From Acanthamoeba sp. SK_2022b (Eukaryota; Discosea; Longamoebia; Acanthamoebidae), in assembly GCA_027943245.1 (NCBI GenBank), contig JANDJZ010000199.1, positions 34,840 through 98,839 of the forward strand: a stretch of DNA of 64,000 nt. Direction: 5' to 3'. The notes under the pieces were generated by a model. It worked only from the letters and a program-made list of their open reading frames with translations, did not search any database and had not been told where the DNA came from. How positions within the stretch are numbered: the stretch's first letter is position 1; each line of letters opens with the position of its first letter. The position numbers and the translations under genes were made by a program. Below are positions 46,768 to 58,163 of the stretch, piece by piece.

Positions 46768-47526
46768 ATGTCTACACTGATAACGCTAAAAAATATCTCC
46801 GTCGCCTTCGGCAGCCGCAAGGTGCTGTCGAACATTTCCCTCAGCCTGCAACCCGGCCGTATTCTCACGCTGCTGGGCCCGAACGGCGCGGGCAAGTCTA
46901 CGTTGGTGCGCGTGGTGCTGGGATTGGTCAAACCGACCGCCGGCACGCTGGAGCGTGAGCCCGATCTGCGCATTGGCTACGTGCCGCAAAAGCTGCACCT
47001 CGACGCCACCCTGCCGTTGACCGTCAGCCGCTTTATGCGTCTCAAGCCCGGCGTAAAGAAAGCCGACATTCTGCCGGCGCTCAAGCGCGTGCACGCCGCT
47101 CACCTGCTCGACCAGCCGATGCAAAAGCTCTCCGGGGGCGAAAACCAACGCGTGCTGCTGGCGCGAGCGCTGCTGAACAAACCGCAGCTGCTGGTGCTGG
47201 ACGAACCCACGCAAGGGGTGGACGTCAACGGCCAGCTGGCGCTGTACGATCTCATCGATCAGCTGCGTAAAGAGCTGGGCTGCGCCGTGCTGATGGTCTC
47301 GCACGATCTGCATCTGGTGATGGCGAAAACCGACGAGGTCTTGTGCCTCAATCAGCACATCTGCTGCTCCGGGGCACCGGAGGTGGTGTCGATGCATCCC
47401 GAATTCATCGCCATGTTCGGCAACCGCGGCGCAGAGCAACTGGCGGTGTATCGCCACCATCACAACCACCGTCACGACCTGCAGGGAAGAATTGTCTTGA
47501 AGAAAACCGGGAGCCGCGAAGCATGA
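46768..47526 (+). CDS. znuC: Zinc ABC transporter ATP-binding protein ZnuC
   Basis: This 252-residue ATPase has Walker A GPNGAGKS at residues 37-44, the signature [15 protein letters not shown] and the Walker B segment [12 protein letters not shown]. It powers zinc uptake with ZnuB and ZnuA. It overlaps znuB by four bases (ATGA). Confidence 0.96.
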   Translation: MSTLITLKNISVAFGSRKVLSNISLSLQPGRILTLLGPNGAGKSTLVRVVLGLVKPTAGTLEREPDLRIGYVPQKLHLDATLPLTVSRFMRLKPGVKKADILPALKRVHAAHLLDQPMQKLSGGENQRVLLARALLNKPQLLVLDEPTQGVDVNGQLALYDLIDQLRKELGCAVLMVSHDLHLVMAKTDEVLCLNQHICCSGAPEVVSMHPEFIAMFGNRGAEQLAVYRHHHNHRHDLQGRIVLKKTGSREA

Positions 47527-48308
47527 TTGAACTGTTACTTCCCGGCTGGCTGGCTGGCGTGTTGTTGGCTGGCGCCGCCGGGCCGCTGGGTTCCTTCGTG
47601 GTCTGGCGTCGCATGTCCTACTTTGGCGATACCCTGGCGCACGCCTCGCTGCTCGGCGTCGCCTTTGGTCTGCTGCTGGACATCAATCCCTTCTATGCGG
47701 TGATCGCCATTACGCTGCTGCTGGCTCTGGCCCTGGTGTGGCTGGAACGCCGCCCGCAGCTTTCAGTGGATACCCTGCTCGGCATTCTGGCCCACAGCGC
47801 CCTGTCGCTCGGGCTGGTGGTGGTGGCGTTGATGTCTAACGTGCGGGTCGATCTGATGGCCTACCTGTTCGGCGATCTGCTGTCGGTCACGCTGAGCGAT
47901 ATCCTGATGATCGCCGGCGGCGTCGCCGTGGTGCTGCTGGTGCTGTGGTGGCAGTGGCGCGATCTGCTGTCGATGACCATCAGCCCGGAGCTGGCGCACG
48001 TCGACGGCGTTAACCTGGTGCGCGCACGCACCGTGTTGATGCTGGTCACCGCCTTGACTATCGGTCTGGCGATGAAATTCGTCGGCGCGCTGATCATCAC
48101 CTCACTGCTGATCATTCCGGCCGCCACCGCTCGCCGCTTCGCGCGCACGCCGGAACAGATGGCCGGCGTCGCGGTGCTGCTCGGCATGGTGGCCGTCACC
48201 GGCGGCCTGACCTTCTCGGCGTTTTACGATACGCCGGCCGGCCCTTCGGTGGTGCTCTGCGCCGCCGTGCTGTTCACGCTGAGCCTGTTCAAAAAACAGC
48301 AGGCCTGA
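47523..48308 (+). CDS. znuB: Zinc ABC transporter permease ZnuB
   Basis: This 261-residue inner-membrane permease of the ABC-3 family has about eight hydrophobic spans. ATG 47523 overlaps the znuC stop codon. The longer open frame upstream is a shadow of znuC. Motifs such as [28 protein letters not shown] and the [12 protein letters not shown] cytoplasmic loop are typical. Length equals E. coli ZnuB. Confidence 0.95.
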   Translation: MIELLLPGWLAGVLLAGAAGPLGSFVVWRRMSYFGDTLAHASLLGVAFGLLLDINPFYAVIAITLLLALALVWLERRPQLSVDTLLGILAHSALSLGLVVVALMSNVRVDLMAYLFGDLLSVTLSDILMIAGGVAVVLLVLWWQWRDLLSMTISPELAHVDGVNLVRARTVLMLVTALTIGLAMKFVGALIITSLLIIPAATARRFARTPEQMAGVAVLLGMVAVTGGLTFSAFYDTPAGPSVVLCAAVLFTLSLFKKQQA

Positions 48309-48326
48309 TTAAAGCCGGGATATGAC

Positions 48327-48349
48327 AAGGGCCGCATCTGCGGCCCTTT
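48327..48349. terminator. Terminator-like inverted repeat, copy 1
   Basis: AAGGGCCGC-ATC-TGCGGCCCTT-type hairpin, 18 bases after znuB, with only three T. Its 22-bp sequence recurs in inverted orientation at 48488-48509. Confidence 0.7.
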
Positions 48350-48358
48350 CTACTGCTG

Positions 48359-48394
48359 ACAGAGGAGGAAAAAACGCGGTTTTTCCTCCTCTGT
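48359..48394. repeat. Perfect 15-bp hairpin between znuB and ruvB
   Basis: The arm starting ACAGAGGAGG (48359-48373) is the exact complement of 48380-48394, with a six-base loop ACGCGG. It is longer than a normal terminator, lacks a T-run, and lies inside a segment bounded by two copies of one inverted repeat. Confidence 0.85.
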
Positions 48395-48407
48395 GGTGAG
48401 CAGCCGA

Positions 48408-48425
48408 AAATCAATGAATTGATTT
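48408..48425. repeat. AAATCAAT-GA-ATTGATTT palindrome
   Basis: A perfect 8+8 palindrome with a two-base centre, just right of the 15-bp hairpin in the same bounded segment. Confidence 0.6.
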
Positions 48426-48487
48426 CCCTTATTTTTATATACGCCTTCTATTAATCCGATAACGTCATCAAGTTCAACATTAACGTC

Positions 48488-48513
48488 AAGGGCCGCAGAT
48501 GCGGCCCTTTTTT
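48488..48513 (+). terminator. Terminator-like inverted repeat, copy 2
   Basis: The same GC stem as at 48327-48349, in inverted orientation, followed here by six T on the plus strand. It is thus the better terminator for a rightward transcript. Confidence 0.8.
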
Positions 48514-48529
48514 ATGACGGGTGGAAAAC

Positions 48530-49534
48530 TTATGCTTCGCGCTCGAGCCCGAAGTGCCGGTAGGCATGCTGCGTCGCCAGGCGGCCGCGCGGCGTGCGCT
48601 GGATAAAGCCCTGCTGGATCAGGAACGGCTCGATCACGTCCTCGATGGTTTCACGCTCTTCGCCGATCGCCGCCGCCAGGTTGTCCAGCCCGACCGGGCC
48701 GCCGGTAAATTTGTCGATAATCGCCAGCAGCAGTTTGCGATCCATATAGTCGAAGCCTTCGGCATCGACGTTGAGCATATCGAGCGCCTGCGCCGCCACC
48801 GAACCGCTGATCACCCCGTTGGCGCGCACTTCGGCGAAGTCGCGCACCCGGCGCAACAGGCGGTTGGCGATACGCGGCGTCCCCCGCGCCCGGCGCGCCA
48901 CTTCATGGGCACCCTCGTCGGACAGTTCCAACCCCAGGCACCCGGCGCTGCGCGAGACGATGTGCTGCAAATCCGCCACCTGATAAAACTCCAGCCGCTG
49001 GACAATGCCGAAGCGATCGCGCAGCGGCGAGGTCAGCGAGCCGGCGCGGGTGGTGGCGCCCACCAGCGTGAACGGCGGCAAATCGAGCTTAATCGAACGC
49101 GCCGCCGGCCCTTCGCCGATCATGATATCCAGCTGGTAGTCTTCCATCGCCGGATACAGCACTTCTTCCACCACCGGTGACAAACGGTGGATTTCGTCGA
49201 TGAACAAGACGTCGTGCGGTTCGAGGTTGGTCAGCATCGCCGCCAAATCGCCCGCCTTCTCCAGAACCGGGCCGGAAGTGGTGCGCAAATTCACGCCCAT
49301 TTCGTTGGCCACGATGTTGGCCAGGGTGGTTTTCCCCAACCCTGGCGGGCCAAAGATCAGTAAATGGTCGAGCGCGTCGCCGCGCTGCTTGGCCGCCTGA
49401 ATGAAGATCTCCATCTGCTCGCGCACGTGCGGCTGGCCGACGTATTCGGTCAGCAGCTTGGGACGAATGGCGCGATCGAGGATCTCTTCTTCGTTGATCG
49501 GTTCGGCGGAAATCAGGCGATCGGCTTCAATCAT
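48530..49534 (-). CDS. ruvB: Holliday junction branch migration ATPase RuvB
   Basis: This 334-residue AAA+ motor drives branch migration on RuvA-bound Holliday junctions. Walker A GPPGLGKT is at residues 62-69 and Walker B in LFIDEIHRL. The C-terminal winged helix ([21 protein letters not shown]) is complete. It lies 19 bases after ruvA in the LexA-controlled ruvAB unit. Confidence 0.97.
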   Translation of the reverse strand: MIEADRLISAEPINEEEILDRAIRPKLLTEYVGQPHVREQMEIFIQAAKQRGDALDHLLIFGPPGLGKTTLANIVANEMGVNLRTTSGPVLEKAGDLAAMLTNLEPHDVLFIDEIHRLSPVVEEVLYPAMEDYQLDIMIGEGPAARSIKLDLPPFTLVGATTRAGSLTSPLRDRFGIVQRLEFYQVADLQHIVSRSAGCLGLELSDEGAHEVARRARGTPRIANRLLRRVRDFAEVRANGVISGSVAAQALDMLNVDAEGFDYMDRKLLLAIIDKFTGGPVGLDNLAAAIGEERETIEDVIEPFLIQQGFIQRTPRGRLATQHAYRHFGLEREA

Positions 49535-49553
49535 TATCTACCCCTTTTCGGCC

Positions 49554-50168
49554 TTACAGGGCGGCGCGCAGCGCGTCGCGGATCAGGGTTTCGCAGTCGG
49601 CGCCCGGCTTGGCAATCTTGCTGACCATGCGGCTGGCTTCCTGCGGCTTATAGCCCAGCGCCACCAGCGCCGAAACGGCCTCGGCTTCCGCGTCCACATC
49701 CGGCGCTTTGTCGGTGGCAGACGGCAGGCTGATCTCGCTGCTGCTATTGAACAGGTCGCCGTTAAGCCCTTTGAAACGGTCTTTCATCTCTACCACCAGG
49801 CGCTCGGCGGTTTTTTTGCCCACGCCCGGCAGCTTGACCAGTGCAGTGATCTCTTCGCGCTCCACCGCGCTGACGAACTGCTGCGCGGACATGCCCGACA
49901 GGATCGCCAGCGCCAGCTTCGGCCCAACGCCGTTGACCTTGATCAGCTCGCGGAACAGCGCGCGCTCCTGCTTGTCGTTGAAACCGTACAGCAGGTGCGC
50001 GTCTTCACGCACCACGAAGTGGGTAAACACGATGGCCTCTTGCCCCAGTTCCGGCAGCTCGTAAAAGCAGGTCATCGGCATGTGTACCTCATAGCCCACG
50101 CCGTTCGCCTCCAGTAACACCAGCGGCGGCTGCTTTTCCAGAATATTTCCTCTGAGACGACCTATCAT
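49554..50168 (-). CDS. ruvA: Holliday junction DNA-binding protein RuvA
   Basis: This 204-residue protein forms the tetramer that holds the four-way junction. It has an N-terminal OB fold ([15 protein letters not shown]), helix-hairpin-helix motifs ([32 protein letters not shown]) and the C-terminal RuvB-binding domain ([16 protein letters not shown]). An SOS box lies about 75-90 bases upstream. Confidence 0.97.
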   Translation of the reverse strand: MIGRLRGNILEKQPPLVLLEANGVGYEVHMPMTCFYELPELGQEAIVFTHFVVREDAHLLYGFNDKQERALFRELIKVNGVGPKLALAILSGMSAQQFVSAVEREEITALVKLPGVGKKTAERLVVEMKDRFKGLNGDLFNSSSEISLPSATDKAPDVDAEAEAVSALVALGYKPQEASRMVSKIAKPGADCETLIRDALRAAL

Positions 50169-50234
50169 TTACCCTCCTGCAGAATGACCGGGCATGGCGC
50201 CCTGCCATGCCGTTGCTGGTAAAGCTTATAACAT

Positions 50235-50260
50235 AAAAAAGGCTGGATGAATATCCAGCC
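50235..50260 (-). promoter_or_regulatory. LexA box of ruvAB that doubles as the ruvC terminator
   Basis: The minus strand reads CTGGATATTCATCCAG (50258-50243), a CTG-N10-CAG LexA site almost identical in form to the E. coli ruvA box. The same palindrome is an 8-bp GGCTGGAT/ATCCAGCC stem followed by six T, which looks like an intrinsic terminator after ruvC. Confidence 0.78.
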
Positions 50261-50280
50261 TGAGCAATCATCGCTTTGCG

Positions 50281-50802
50281 TCAGCGCAAACGCCCGCGCG
50301 CCAGGTTCAACCGCCCTTCGCTCATCCGCAGCACGTTCTGGCTGAGGTGGCAGTGGGTAATGGCGATGGCCAGGGCATCGGCGGCGTCCGCCTGCGGGTT
50401 GGCCGAGAGTTTGAGCAGCGAGCGCACCATGTGCTGTACCTGCGCCTTTTCGGCCGCGCCGGTGCCGACCACGGTCTGTTTGACCTGCCGCGCCGCATAC
50501 TCGAACACTTCCAGATTCTGATTCACCGCCGCCACGATCGCGACGCCGCGCGCCTGGCCGAGCTTGAGCGCCGAATCCGGGTTCTTGGCCATAAACACCT
50601 GTTCGATGGCGAAGAAATCGGGCTGAAACTGGGTGATGATCTCACTGACGCCGGCGTAAATCAGCTTCAGCCGCGTCGGCATGTCGTCCACCACCGTGCG
50701 GATGCAGCCGCTGGCGATATAGCTCAACTGACGCCCCTGCTGGCGGATAAGGCCATAGCCGGTGACGCGTGAGCCGGGATCGATACCGAGTATGATCGCC
50801 AT
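50281..50802 (-). CDS. ruvC: Crossover junction endodeoxyribonuclease RuvC
   Basis: This 173-residue resolvase cleaves Holliday junctions bound by RuvAB. Catalytic acidic residues are visible in [12 protein letters not shown] (Asp8), FAIEQVF and the C-terminal [13 protein letters not shown] motif. ATG 50802 follows AAGGTGG and gives E. coli length. A GTG four codons earlier is unlikely. Confidence 0.96.
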   Translation of the reverse strand: MAIILGIDPGSRVTGYGLIRQQGRQLSYIASGCIRTVVDDMPTRLKLIYAGVSEIITQFQPDFFAIEQVFMAKNPDSALKLGQARGVAIVAAVNQNLEVFEYAARQVKQTVVGTGAAEKAQVQHMVRSLLKLSANPQADAADALAIAITHCHLSQNVLRMSEGRLNLARGRLR

Positions 50803-50859
50803 ATCTACATCCACCTTGCATGCACGGCGCCGCCGAACGGCGGCGCCCGTTTTACCGGA

Positions 50860-51603
50860 TTACAGCGTCGCCGCCACTTCGTCGGAGATTTCACCGTTAT
50901 GGTAAACTTCCTGCACGTCGTCGCAGTCTTCCAGCATATCGATCAGGCGCAACAGCTTAGGCGCGGTTTCCGCGTCCATGTCGGCCTTGGTCGATGGGAT
51001 CATCGACACTTCCGCCGCTTCGGCTTCGAAGCCCGCCGCGGTCAGCGCGTCTTTCACCGCGCCCAGGCTTTCCCAGGCGGTGAACACGTCGATCGCGCCA
51101 TCGTCATAGGTCACGATGTCTTCCGCACCGGCTTCCAGCGCCGCTTCCATCACGGTGTCTTCATCCAGGCCCGGTGCATAGGTGATCACGCCCTTCTTGG
51201 TGAACAGGTAAGCCACGGAACCGTCGGTGCCGAGGTTGCCGCCGCATTTGGTGAAGGCGTGGCGCACTTCCGCCACGGTGCGGTTGCGGTTGTCGCTCAG
51301 GCATTCGATCATGACGGCGGTGCCGCCAGGGCCGTAACCTTCATAGATGATGGTTTCCATGTTGGTATCATCATCGCCGCCCACCCCGCGCGCGATGGCA
51401 CGGTTCATGGTGTCGCGCGTCATGTTGTTCGACAGCGCCTTGTCCATCGCCGCGCGCAGACGCGGGTTGGAATCCGGATCGCCGCCGCCCAGCTTGGCGG
51501 CCGTGACCAGCTCACGAATAATCTTGGTGAAAATTTTACCGCGCTTGGCGTCCTGCGCCGCTTTACGGTGCTTTGTGTTGGCCCACTTACTATGACCTGC
51601 CAT
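50860..51603 (-). CDS. yebC: YebC/PmpR/TACO1 family protein
   Basis: This 247-residue conserved protein has the N-terminus [32 protein letters not shown] and the acidic central domain. Family members have been described both as DNA-binding regulators and as ribosome-associated factors that relieve stalling. The gene precedes ruvC, as is usual in proteobacteria, and follows nudB by about 20 bases, so aspS-nudB-yebC-ruvC may form one transcription unit. Confidence 0.95.
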   Translation of the reverse strand: MAGHSKWANTKHRKAAQDAKRGKIFTKIIRELVTAAKLGGGDPDSNPRLRAAMDKALSNNMTRDTMNRAIARGVGGDDDTNMETIIYEGYGPGGTAVMIECLSDNRNRTVAEVRHAFTKCGGNLGTDGSVAYLFTKKGVITYAPGLDEDTVMEAALEAGAEDIVTYDDGAIDVFTAWESLGAVKDALTAAGFEAEAAEVSMIPSTKADMDAETAPKLLRLIDMLEDCDDVQEVYHNGEISDEVAATL

Positions 51604-51623
51604 AAAAAAATCTCCGAAAAAAA

Positions 51624-52070
51624 CTACTGGACTGAATTGATCACGAACTCTTCAATCGCCTGCTGATTGCTCCATGACTTGGTTAACTTCACGGCCTCGG
51701 CCGCCTCAAGCCATTGGTAAGCGTGATGCTCGGTAATCACCGGATCGCGCTCCTCGGGCAACGCCAGACAGAACCAGTGCTCTTTATTGCGCGTGGTTCC
51801 CGGCGCATAGCGATGTCGCAAATGGACAAAGAGTTCAAACTCCACGCAGCGCTGGCAATCGAACAACGGCAGGTGCTCTGCTTCGATATCGATGCCGACT
51901 TCTTCCATGACTACACGCTGCGCGGCATGCGGCGGCGACTCATCCTGTTCCAGGCTGCCGGTGACCGACTGCCAGAACTCGGTATCGTCGCGCCGCTGTA
52001 ACATCAGCACCCGACCACTGGATTTCGCGTAAATCACTACCAGGATAGATTCAGGGCGCTTGTAACTCAT
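51624..52070 (-). CDS. nudB: Dihydroneopterin triphosphate diphosphatase NudB
   Basis: This 148-residue Nudix hydrolase removes pyrophosphate from dihydroneopterin triphosphate in folate synthesis. The Nudix box runs from Gly38 to Ile59, but the first Glu of the REUXEE core is replaced: the sequence reads R52-V53-V54-M55-E56-E57 (GTA where GAA is expected). The other glutamates are intact. Length and the C-terminal FVINS end fit NudB. The ATG overlaps the aspS stop (TGATG), indicating coupling. A GTG one codon earlier is also possible. Confidence 0.9.
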   Translation of the reverse strand: MSYKRPESILVVIYAKSSGRVLMLQRRDDTEFWQSVTGSLEQDESPPHAAQRVVMEEVGIDIEAEHLPLFDCQRCVEFELFVHLRHRYAPGTTRNKEHWFCLALPEERDPVITEHHAYQWLEAAEAVKLTKSWSNQQAIEEFVINSVQ

Positions 52071-53854
52071 CACTCGCTCTCTTGTTCCGCACCGGCTTTC
52101 TTTACCACGCTGATCGCCAGCTCCTGCAGCGACGCCGGGTTGGCGAAGCTCGGTGCGTCGGTCATCAGACAGGCCGCCGCGGTGGTTTTCGGGAAGGCGA
52201 TGACGTCGCGGATGTTGTCGGTGCCGGTCAACAGCATCACCAGACGATCCAGGCCGAAAGCCAGGCCGGCGTGCGGCGGCGTACCGTACTTCAACGCGTC
52301 CAGCAGGAAGCCGAACTTCTCGCGCTGTTCGTGTTCGTTAATGCCCAGAATGCTGAACACCGTCTGCTGCATTTCGCTGCGGTGGATACGCACCGAACCG
52401 CCGCCCACTTCGTAACCGTTGATCACCATGTCATAGGCGTTGGCGATGGCGTTGACCGGCGCTGCCGCCAGCTCTTCCGGGCTCATGTCGCGCGGCGAAG
52501 TGAACGGGTGGTGCATGGCCGCCAGGCCGCCCTCTTCGTCTTCTTCGAACATCGGGAAGTCAACCACCCACAGCGGTGCCCAGCTGTCGAGTTGCGTCAG
52601 CGCCAGATCGCGACCCAGCTTCAGACGCAGCGCGCCCATCGCATCGGTGACAATCTTGAAGCTGTCGGCGCCGAAGAACAGGATATCGCCGGTCTGCGCA
52701 TCGGTGCGCGCCAGGACCGCTTCCAGCACGTCCGCGCTGAGGAATTTGGCGATCGGGCTCTGCACGCCTTCCATGCCGGCGGCGCGGTCGTTGACTTTCA
52801 GCCACGCCAGGCCTTTGGCGCCGTAGATGTTGACGAAAGCGCCGTACTCGTCGATCTGCTTGCGGGTCAGCTGTGCGCCGCCCGGTACGCGGATCGCCGC
52901 CACGCGGCCTTTGGCGTCGTTGGCCGGGCCGGAGAAGACTTTAAACTCGACGTCTTTGACCAGGTCAGCCACGTCCACCAGCTCCAGCGGGTTACGCAGG
53001 TCCGGCTTGTCGGAGCCAAAGCGACGCATCGCTTCGGCGAAAGTCATGACCGGGAAATCGCCCAGATCCACGCCCTTCACGTCCAGCCACAGTTCGCGCG
53101 CCAGTTTCTCCATCACTTCACGTACCTGATCGGCGGTCATGAAGGAGGTTTCGACGTCGATCTGGGTGAATTCAGGCTGACGGTCCGCACGCAGGTCTTC
53201 GTCACGGAAGCATTTGACGATCTGGTAGTAACGATCGAAGCCGGACATCATCAGCAGCTGTTTGAACAGCTGTGGGGACTGCGGCAGCGCGTAGAATTTG
53301 CCCTTGTGCACGCGGCTCGGCACCAGGTAATCGCGGGCACCTTCCGGCGTCGCCTTGGTCAGCATCGGCGTTTCGATATCGAGGAAGCCGTGGCTGTCCA
53401 TGAAGCGGCGAACGAAGCTGGTGATTTTGGCGCGGGTCTTCAGACGCTCGGCCATTTCCGGGCGACGCAGATCCAGGTAGCGGTATTTCAGGCGCGCTTC
53501 TTCACTGTTGACCTGGTTGGAGTCCAGCGGCAGCGGCTCGGAGCGGTTGATGATTTCCAGCGCGTGGGCGAACACTTCCACTTCGCCGGTGGCCATATCT
53601 TTATTGATCTGGCTGTCCGGACGCGCACGCACGGTGCCGACGATCTGGATGCAGAACTCATTGCGCAGGTCGTAGGCCTTGTCGAACGCCACTTTCTGGT
53701 CCGGATCGAAGAACACCTGCACGATGCCTTCGCGGTCGCGCATATCAATAAAGATCAGGCCGCCGAGATCGCGACGACGATTGACCCAACCACACAGAGT
53801 GACTTCCTGGCCCACGTGGGACAGATTCAACTGCCCGCAATATTCAGTACGCAT
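52070..53854 (-). CDS. aspS: Aspartate--tRNA ligase
   Basis: This 594-residue class IIb aminoacyl-tRNA synthetase has an N-terminal OB anticodon-binding domain ([15 protein letters not shown]), class II motif 2 with [16 protein letters not shown], the bacterial GAD insertion domain and motif 3 ([13 protein letters not shown]). Length matches E. coli AspS (590). It is essential. It leads the aspS-nudB-yebC-ruvC row. A plus-strand frame of 676 codons over this gene is an antisense shadow. Confidence 0.97.
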   Translation of the reverse strand: MRTEYCGQLNLSHVGQEVTLCGWVNRRRDLGGLIFIDMRDREGIVQVFFDPDQKVAFDKAYDLRNEFCIQIVGTVRARPDSQINKDMATGEVEVFAHALEIINRSEPLPLDSNQVNSEEARLKYRYLDLRRPEMAERLKTRAKITSFVRRFMDSHGFLDIETPMLTKATPEGARDYLVPSRVHKGKFYALPQSPQLFKQLLMMSGFDRYYQIVKCFRDEDLRADRQPEFTQIDVETSFMTADQVREVMEKLARELWLDVKGVDLGDFPVMTFAEAMRRFGSDKPDLRNPLELVDVADLVKDVEFKVFSGPANDAKGRVAAIRVPGGAQLTRKQIDEYGAFVNIYGAKGLAWLKVNDRAAGMEGVQSPIAKFLSADVLEAVLARTDAQTGDILFFGADSFKIVTDAMGALRLKLGRDLALTQLDSWAPLWVVDFPMFEEDEEGGLAAMHHPFTSPRDMSPEELAAAPVNAIANAYDMVINGYEVGGGSVRIHRSEMQQTVFSILGINEHEQREKFGFLLDALKYGTPPHAGLAFGLDRLVMLLTGTDNIRDVIAFPKTTAAACLMTDAPSFANPASLQELAISVVKKAGAEQESE

Positions 53855-53928
53855 ACGCTATCCTTTTACACAGCCGATGCCGCGCCGGGCTACTGCGCCC
53901 CTGTCGCGCGGCTGTTATCTGATAAATT

Positions 53929-54120
53929 CTACTTGTTACCCGGTTTAAAATCCGTCGCATACCAGCCGGTACCCTTAAGCTGGAAACCGGAGGACGAGAT
54001 CAACTTGGTCAACGCGGGCTGCCCACACGCCGGGCAGTCTGCCAGCGGCGCATCGGAAAATTTTTGCAATTTCTCTAACCGATGGTTGCAAGCACCACAT
54101 GCATATTCATAAATCGGCAT
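53929..54120 (-). CDS. FmdB-type zinc ribbon protein
   Basis: This 63-residue protein has two CxxC pairs (Cys8/Cys11 in [11 protein letters not shown] and Cys29/Cys32 in [13 protein letters not shown]) typical of the FmdB regulatory zinc ribbon family. ATG 54120 gives the standard MPIYEYAC start. The upstream 13 codons have no support and no clear ribosome-binding site is seen. It is next to aspS on the same strand. Function is unknown. The fold suggests nucleic acid or protein binding. Confidence 0.85.
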   Translation of the reverse strand: MPIYEYACGACNHRLEKLQKFSDAPLADCPACGQPALTKLISSSGFQLKGTGWYATDFKPGNK

Positions 54121-54373
54121 AGGTCGTTGGATTAAAGAGTGTTGAAAAAAGGGAGTCATTATAAAGGAAATTCATCCGCCCGATAAGTGCGAACACAGCA
54201 TTGTTACTGCACTAAATGGCGCGTTTTCGTTCGAATCAACACATCGATTAACAAATTTCCCATTAACCTGCGACAGTTTTTTCACGTAGCCTGATTCTCC
54301 CCCGGTTTGCGCCGTACGCTGCTCGCCTGGCGCGCCGAACAGTTTTTATCCACTTCGCAACGAGATGAAATCC

Positions 54374-54952
54374 ATGCTGAAACTTGACGCCCAAACCACC
54401 GCTCTGGTGCTGATCGATTTGCAAAACGGCATTCTGCCCTACGCCGGCGGCCCGCACAGCGCCGACCAGGTAGTGGCGAACGCCGCCCTGCTGGCCGCGC
54501 GTTTTCGTCTGCTGGGCGCGCCGGTGCTGCTGGTGCGCGTCGGCTGGTCCGACACCTTCGCCGAAGCGCTGAAACAGCCGGTGGACAAACCGGCTCCCGC
54601 GCCCGCCGGCGGCTTGCCGGTCAGTTGGTGGGAGTTCCCCGCACCGCTGGCGGTCAATGACAGCGATATTCTGGTCACCAAACGCCAATGGGGCGCCTTC
54701 TACGGCACCGATCTGGATTTACAGCTGCGCCGCCGCGGCATCAAATCCGTGGTGCTGGGCGGCATCTCCACCAATATTGGCGTAGAGTCCACCGCGCGCG
54801 CCGCCTGGGAACACGGCTATGAACTGGTGATCGCCGAAGACGTCTGCAGCGCGCAGAACGCGGAAATGCACCGCTTCGCGTTCGAACACATCTTCCCACG
54901 TCTGGCGCGGGTGCGCGACACCGGCGAAATTCTTGCCGCGCTCGAGCGGTAA
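54374..54952 (+). CDS. yecD: Isochorismatase-family hydrolase YecD
   Basis: This 192-residue Rossmann-like hydrolase of the isochorismatase superfamily has the catalytic aspartate Asp15 in [11 protein letters not shown] and the lysine in [14 protein letters not shown]. The usual nucleophilic cysteine of the family's amidases is absent: the motif reads [13 protein letters not shown]. Isochorismatases such as EntB also lack this cysteine, so a vinyl-ether hydrolase type of reaction is more likely than amidase. A second ATG at 54365 is possible. It is followed by yecE as in E. coli. Confidence 0.9.
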   Translation: MLKLDAQTTALVLIDLQNGILPYAGGPHSADQVVANAALLAARFRLLGAPVLLVRVGWSDTFAEALKQPVDKPAPAPAGGLPVSWWEFPAPLAVNDSDILVTKRQWGAFYGTDLDLQLRRRGIKSVVLGGISTNIGVESTARAAWEHGYELVIAEDVCSAQNAEMHRFAFEHIFPRLARVRDTGEILAALER

Positions 54953-54996
54953 CGTTAAGTTGTAGCCTGATGATCTCAGTAAAGGAAGACGACGCC

Positions 54997-55815
54997 GTGA
55001 TCTACATCGGATTGCCGCAGTGGCAACATGCGGCCTGGAACCGCATCGGGCTGCGTGACTTGGCGGATTACAGCCGCTACTTCAACTGCGTGGAGGGTAA
55101 CACCACCTTCTACGCGCTGCCGAAGCTGGAAATCGTGCAGCGCTGGCGCGACATGACCGGCGACGATTTTCGCTTCTGCTTCAAATTCCCGTCGGACATC
55201 AGCCACAAGGCTGCCCTGCGTAACTGCGCCGCCGAGCTGCAGGCGTTTTACCACTGCCTGAGCCCGGTGCATCAGCGCATCGGCCAACTGTGGCTGCAGT
55301 TGCCCGCCGCCTTCGGCCCTGACGAGCTGCCGCGCATGTGGCAATTCTTCGAAAGCCTGCCGAAGGAATTCACCTACGGTGTTGAAGTGCGTCATCCGGC
55401 GTTTTTCGCCAAGGGCGAGGCAGAGCGTGCGCTGAATCAGGGGTTGCACCAGCGCGGCATCAATCGGGTGATCCTCGACAGCCGCCCGGTGCATCACGCC
55501 GCCCCCCATACCGCCGCCGTGCGCGATGCGCAGCAGAAAAAACCGAAGCTGCCGGTGCATGCCCTGGTCACCGCCGACCAGCCGCTGGTGCGCTTTATCG
55601 GCGGCGATCAGCTGGCCGACAACCTGCGCTGGTTCGAAGCCTGGCAGCAAAAACTGCCGCTGTGGCAGCAACAGCATCAGCCTTATCTGTTTATTCATAC
55701 GCCGGACAACGGCGATTCGCCCCAGCAGGCGCAAAAAATTTGGCAGCAGCTACGCCTGGCGATCCCCGATTTGCCTGCGCCGCCGGACTGGCCGGAACAG
55801 GATGCACTGTTTTGA
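54997..55815 (+). CDS. yecE: DUF72 family protein YecE
   Basis: This 272-residue TIM-barrel-like protein of the DUF72 family. GTG at 54997, preceded by AAGGAAG, gives the conserved MIYIGLPQWQH N-terminus and exactly the E. coli length. An ATG at 54970 would add nine residues. Conserved segments include NCVEGNTTFYALP, FRFCFKFPSDISHKAAL, YGVEVRHPAFF and VILDSRPVH. Function is unknown. Confidence 0.92.
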   Translation: MIYIGLPQWQHAAWNRIGLRDLADYSRYFNCVEGNTTFYALPKLEIVQRWRDMTGDDFRFCFKFPSDISHKAALRNCAAELQAFYHCLSPVHQRIGQLWLQLPAAFGPDELPRMWQFFESLPKEFTYGVEVRHPAFFAKGEAERALNQGLHQRGINRVILDSRPVHHAAPHTAAVRDAQQKKPKLPVHALVTADQPLVRFIGGDQLADNLRWFEAWQQKLPLWQQQHQPYLFIHTPDNGDSPQQAQKIWQQLRLAIPDLPAPPDWPEQDALF

Positions 55816-55917
55816 CCTATTAATCTGACCAATAACATCAAATATTTCCCCGCGACAGTGAATACAATGACGGCTATGATGCTGGCTGCCAGTTTTGGTT
55901 AGGGAACGGAGTTAAAA

Positions 55918-56313
55918 ATGGTAAGCGCGCTTTATGTGGTGCTCGGCGCATTGTTGTTGATCAAACTCTCTTATGACGTAGTCAGATTAAGGATGCAGTA
56001 CCGCGTAGCCTACGGCGACGGCGGTTTCTACGAATTGCAGACCGCCATCCGCGTGCATGGCAACGCCGTTGAATACATTCCGATCGCTGCCGTATTGCTG
56101 GTGATCATGGAGATGAACGGCGCGGAAATCTGGATGATTCACCTCTGCGGCCTGATGCTGATGGCCGGGCGGCTGGTGCATTACTACGGTTTGCGCAACC
56201 GCGAGGTTCGCTGGCGCCGTTCAGGCATGGCCGCGACCTATATCTCTTTGCTGTTGATGGTTCTGGCAAATATCTTCTATCTGCCTTGGGATCTGATTTT
56301 CAGTCTGCATTGA
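55918..56313 (+). CDS. yecN: MAPEG family membrane protein YecN
   Basis: This 131-residue protein has four predicted transmembrane helices and the MAPEG hallmark ELQTAIRVHGNAVEYIPIA. Eukaryotic relatives are glutathione-dependent membrane enzymes. Bacterial members have not been assigned a substrate. GGAG precedes the ATG at six bases. It is placed before cmoA as in E. coli. Confidence 0.92.
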   Translation: MVSALYVVLGALLLIKLSYDVVRLRMQYRVAYGDGGFYELQTAIRVHGNAVEYIPIAAVLLVIMEMNGAEIWMIHLCGLMLMAGRLVHYYGLRNREVRWRRSGMAATYISLLLMVLANIFYLPWDLIFSLH

Positions 56314-56406
56314 TCCCGTTTTATCATCAGGCGGCCGCGCCGCCTGCTTCCGCTCCGCTTTTTTACGCTTTTCTGTTAGACTACGCAGCTTCGAATTCTG
56401 AACTGA

Positions 56407-58127
<1,721 letters not shown>

Positions 58128-58138
58128 CGTTCGCTAAT

Positions 58139-58160
58139 CGGGCCGGCCTGAGCCGGCCCG
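58139..58160. terminator. Hairpin between cmoB and the FKBP gene
   Basis: The perfect 9-bp arms CGGGCCGGC/GCCGGCCCG with a four-base loop lie between convergent stop codons. There is only a short T-rich tract. Confidence 0.7.
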
Positions 58161-58163
58161 AAT

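Noticed and set aside
48327..48513. Idea of a CRISPR array or attachment site in the znuB-ruvB gap
   Set aside because: There are only two copies in inverted orientation and no spacer regularity, tRNA or integrase; recorded instead as a hairpin element.
52082..54112. 676-codon plus-strand frame over aspS
   Set aside because: Antisense shadow of a GC-rich conserved gene; composition is rich in His, Arg and Gln without domain structure.
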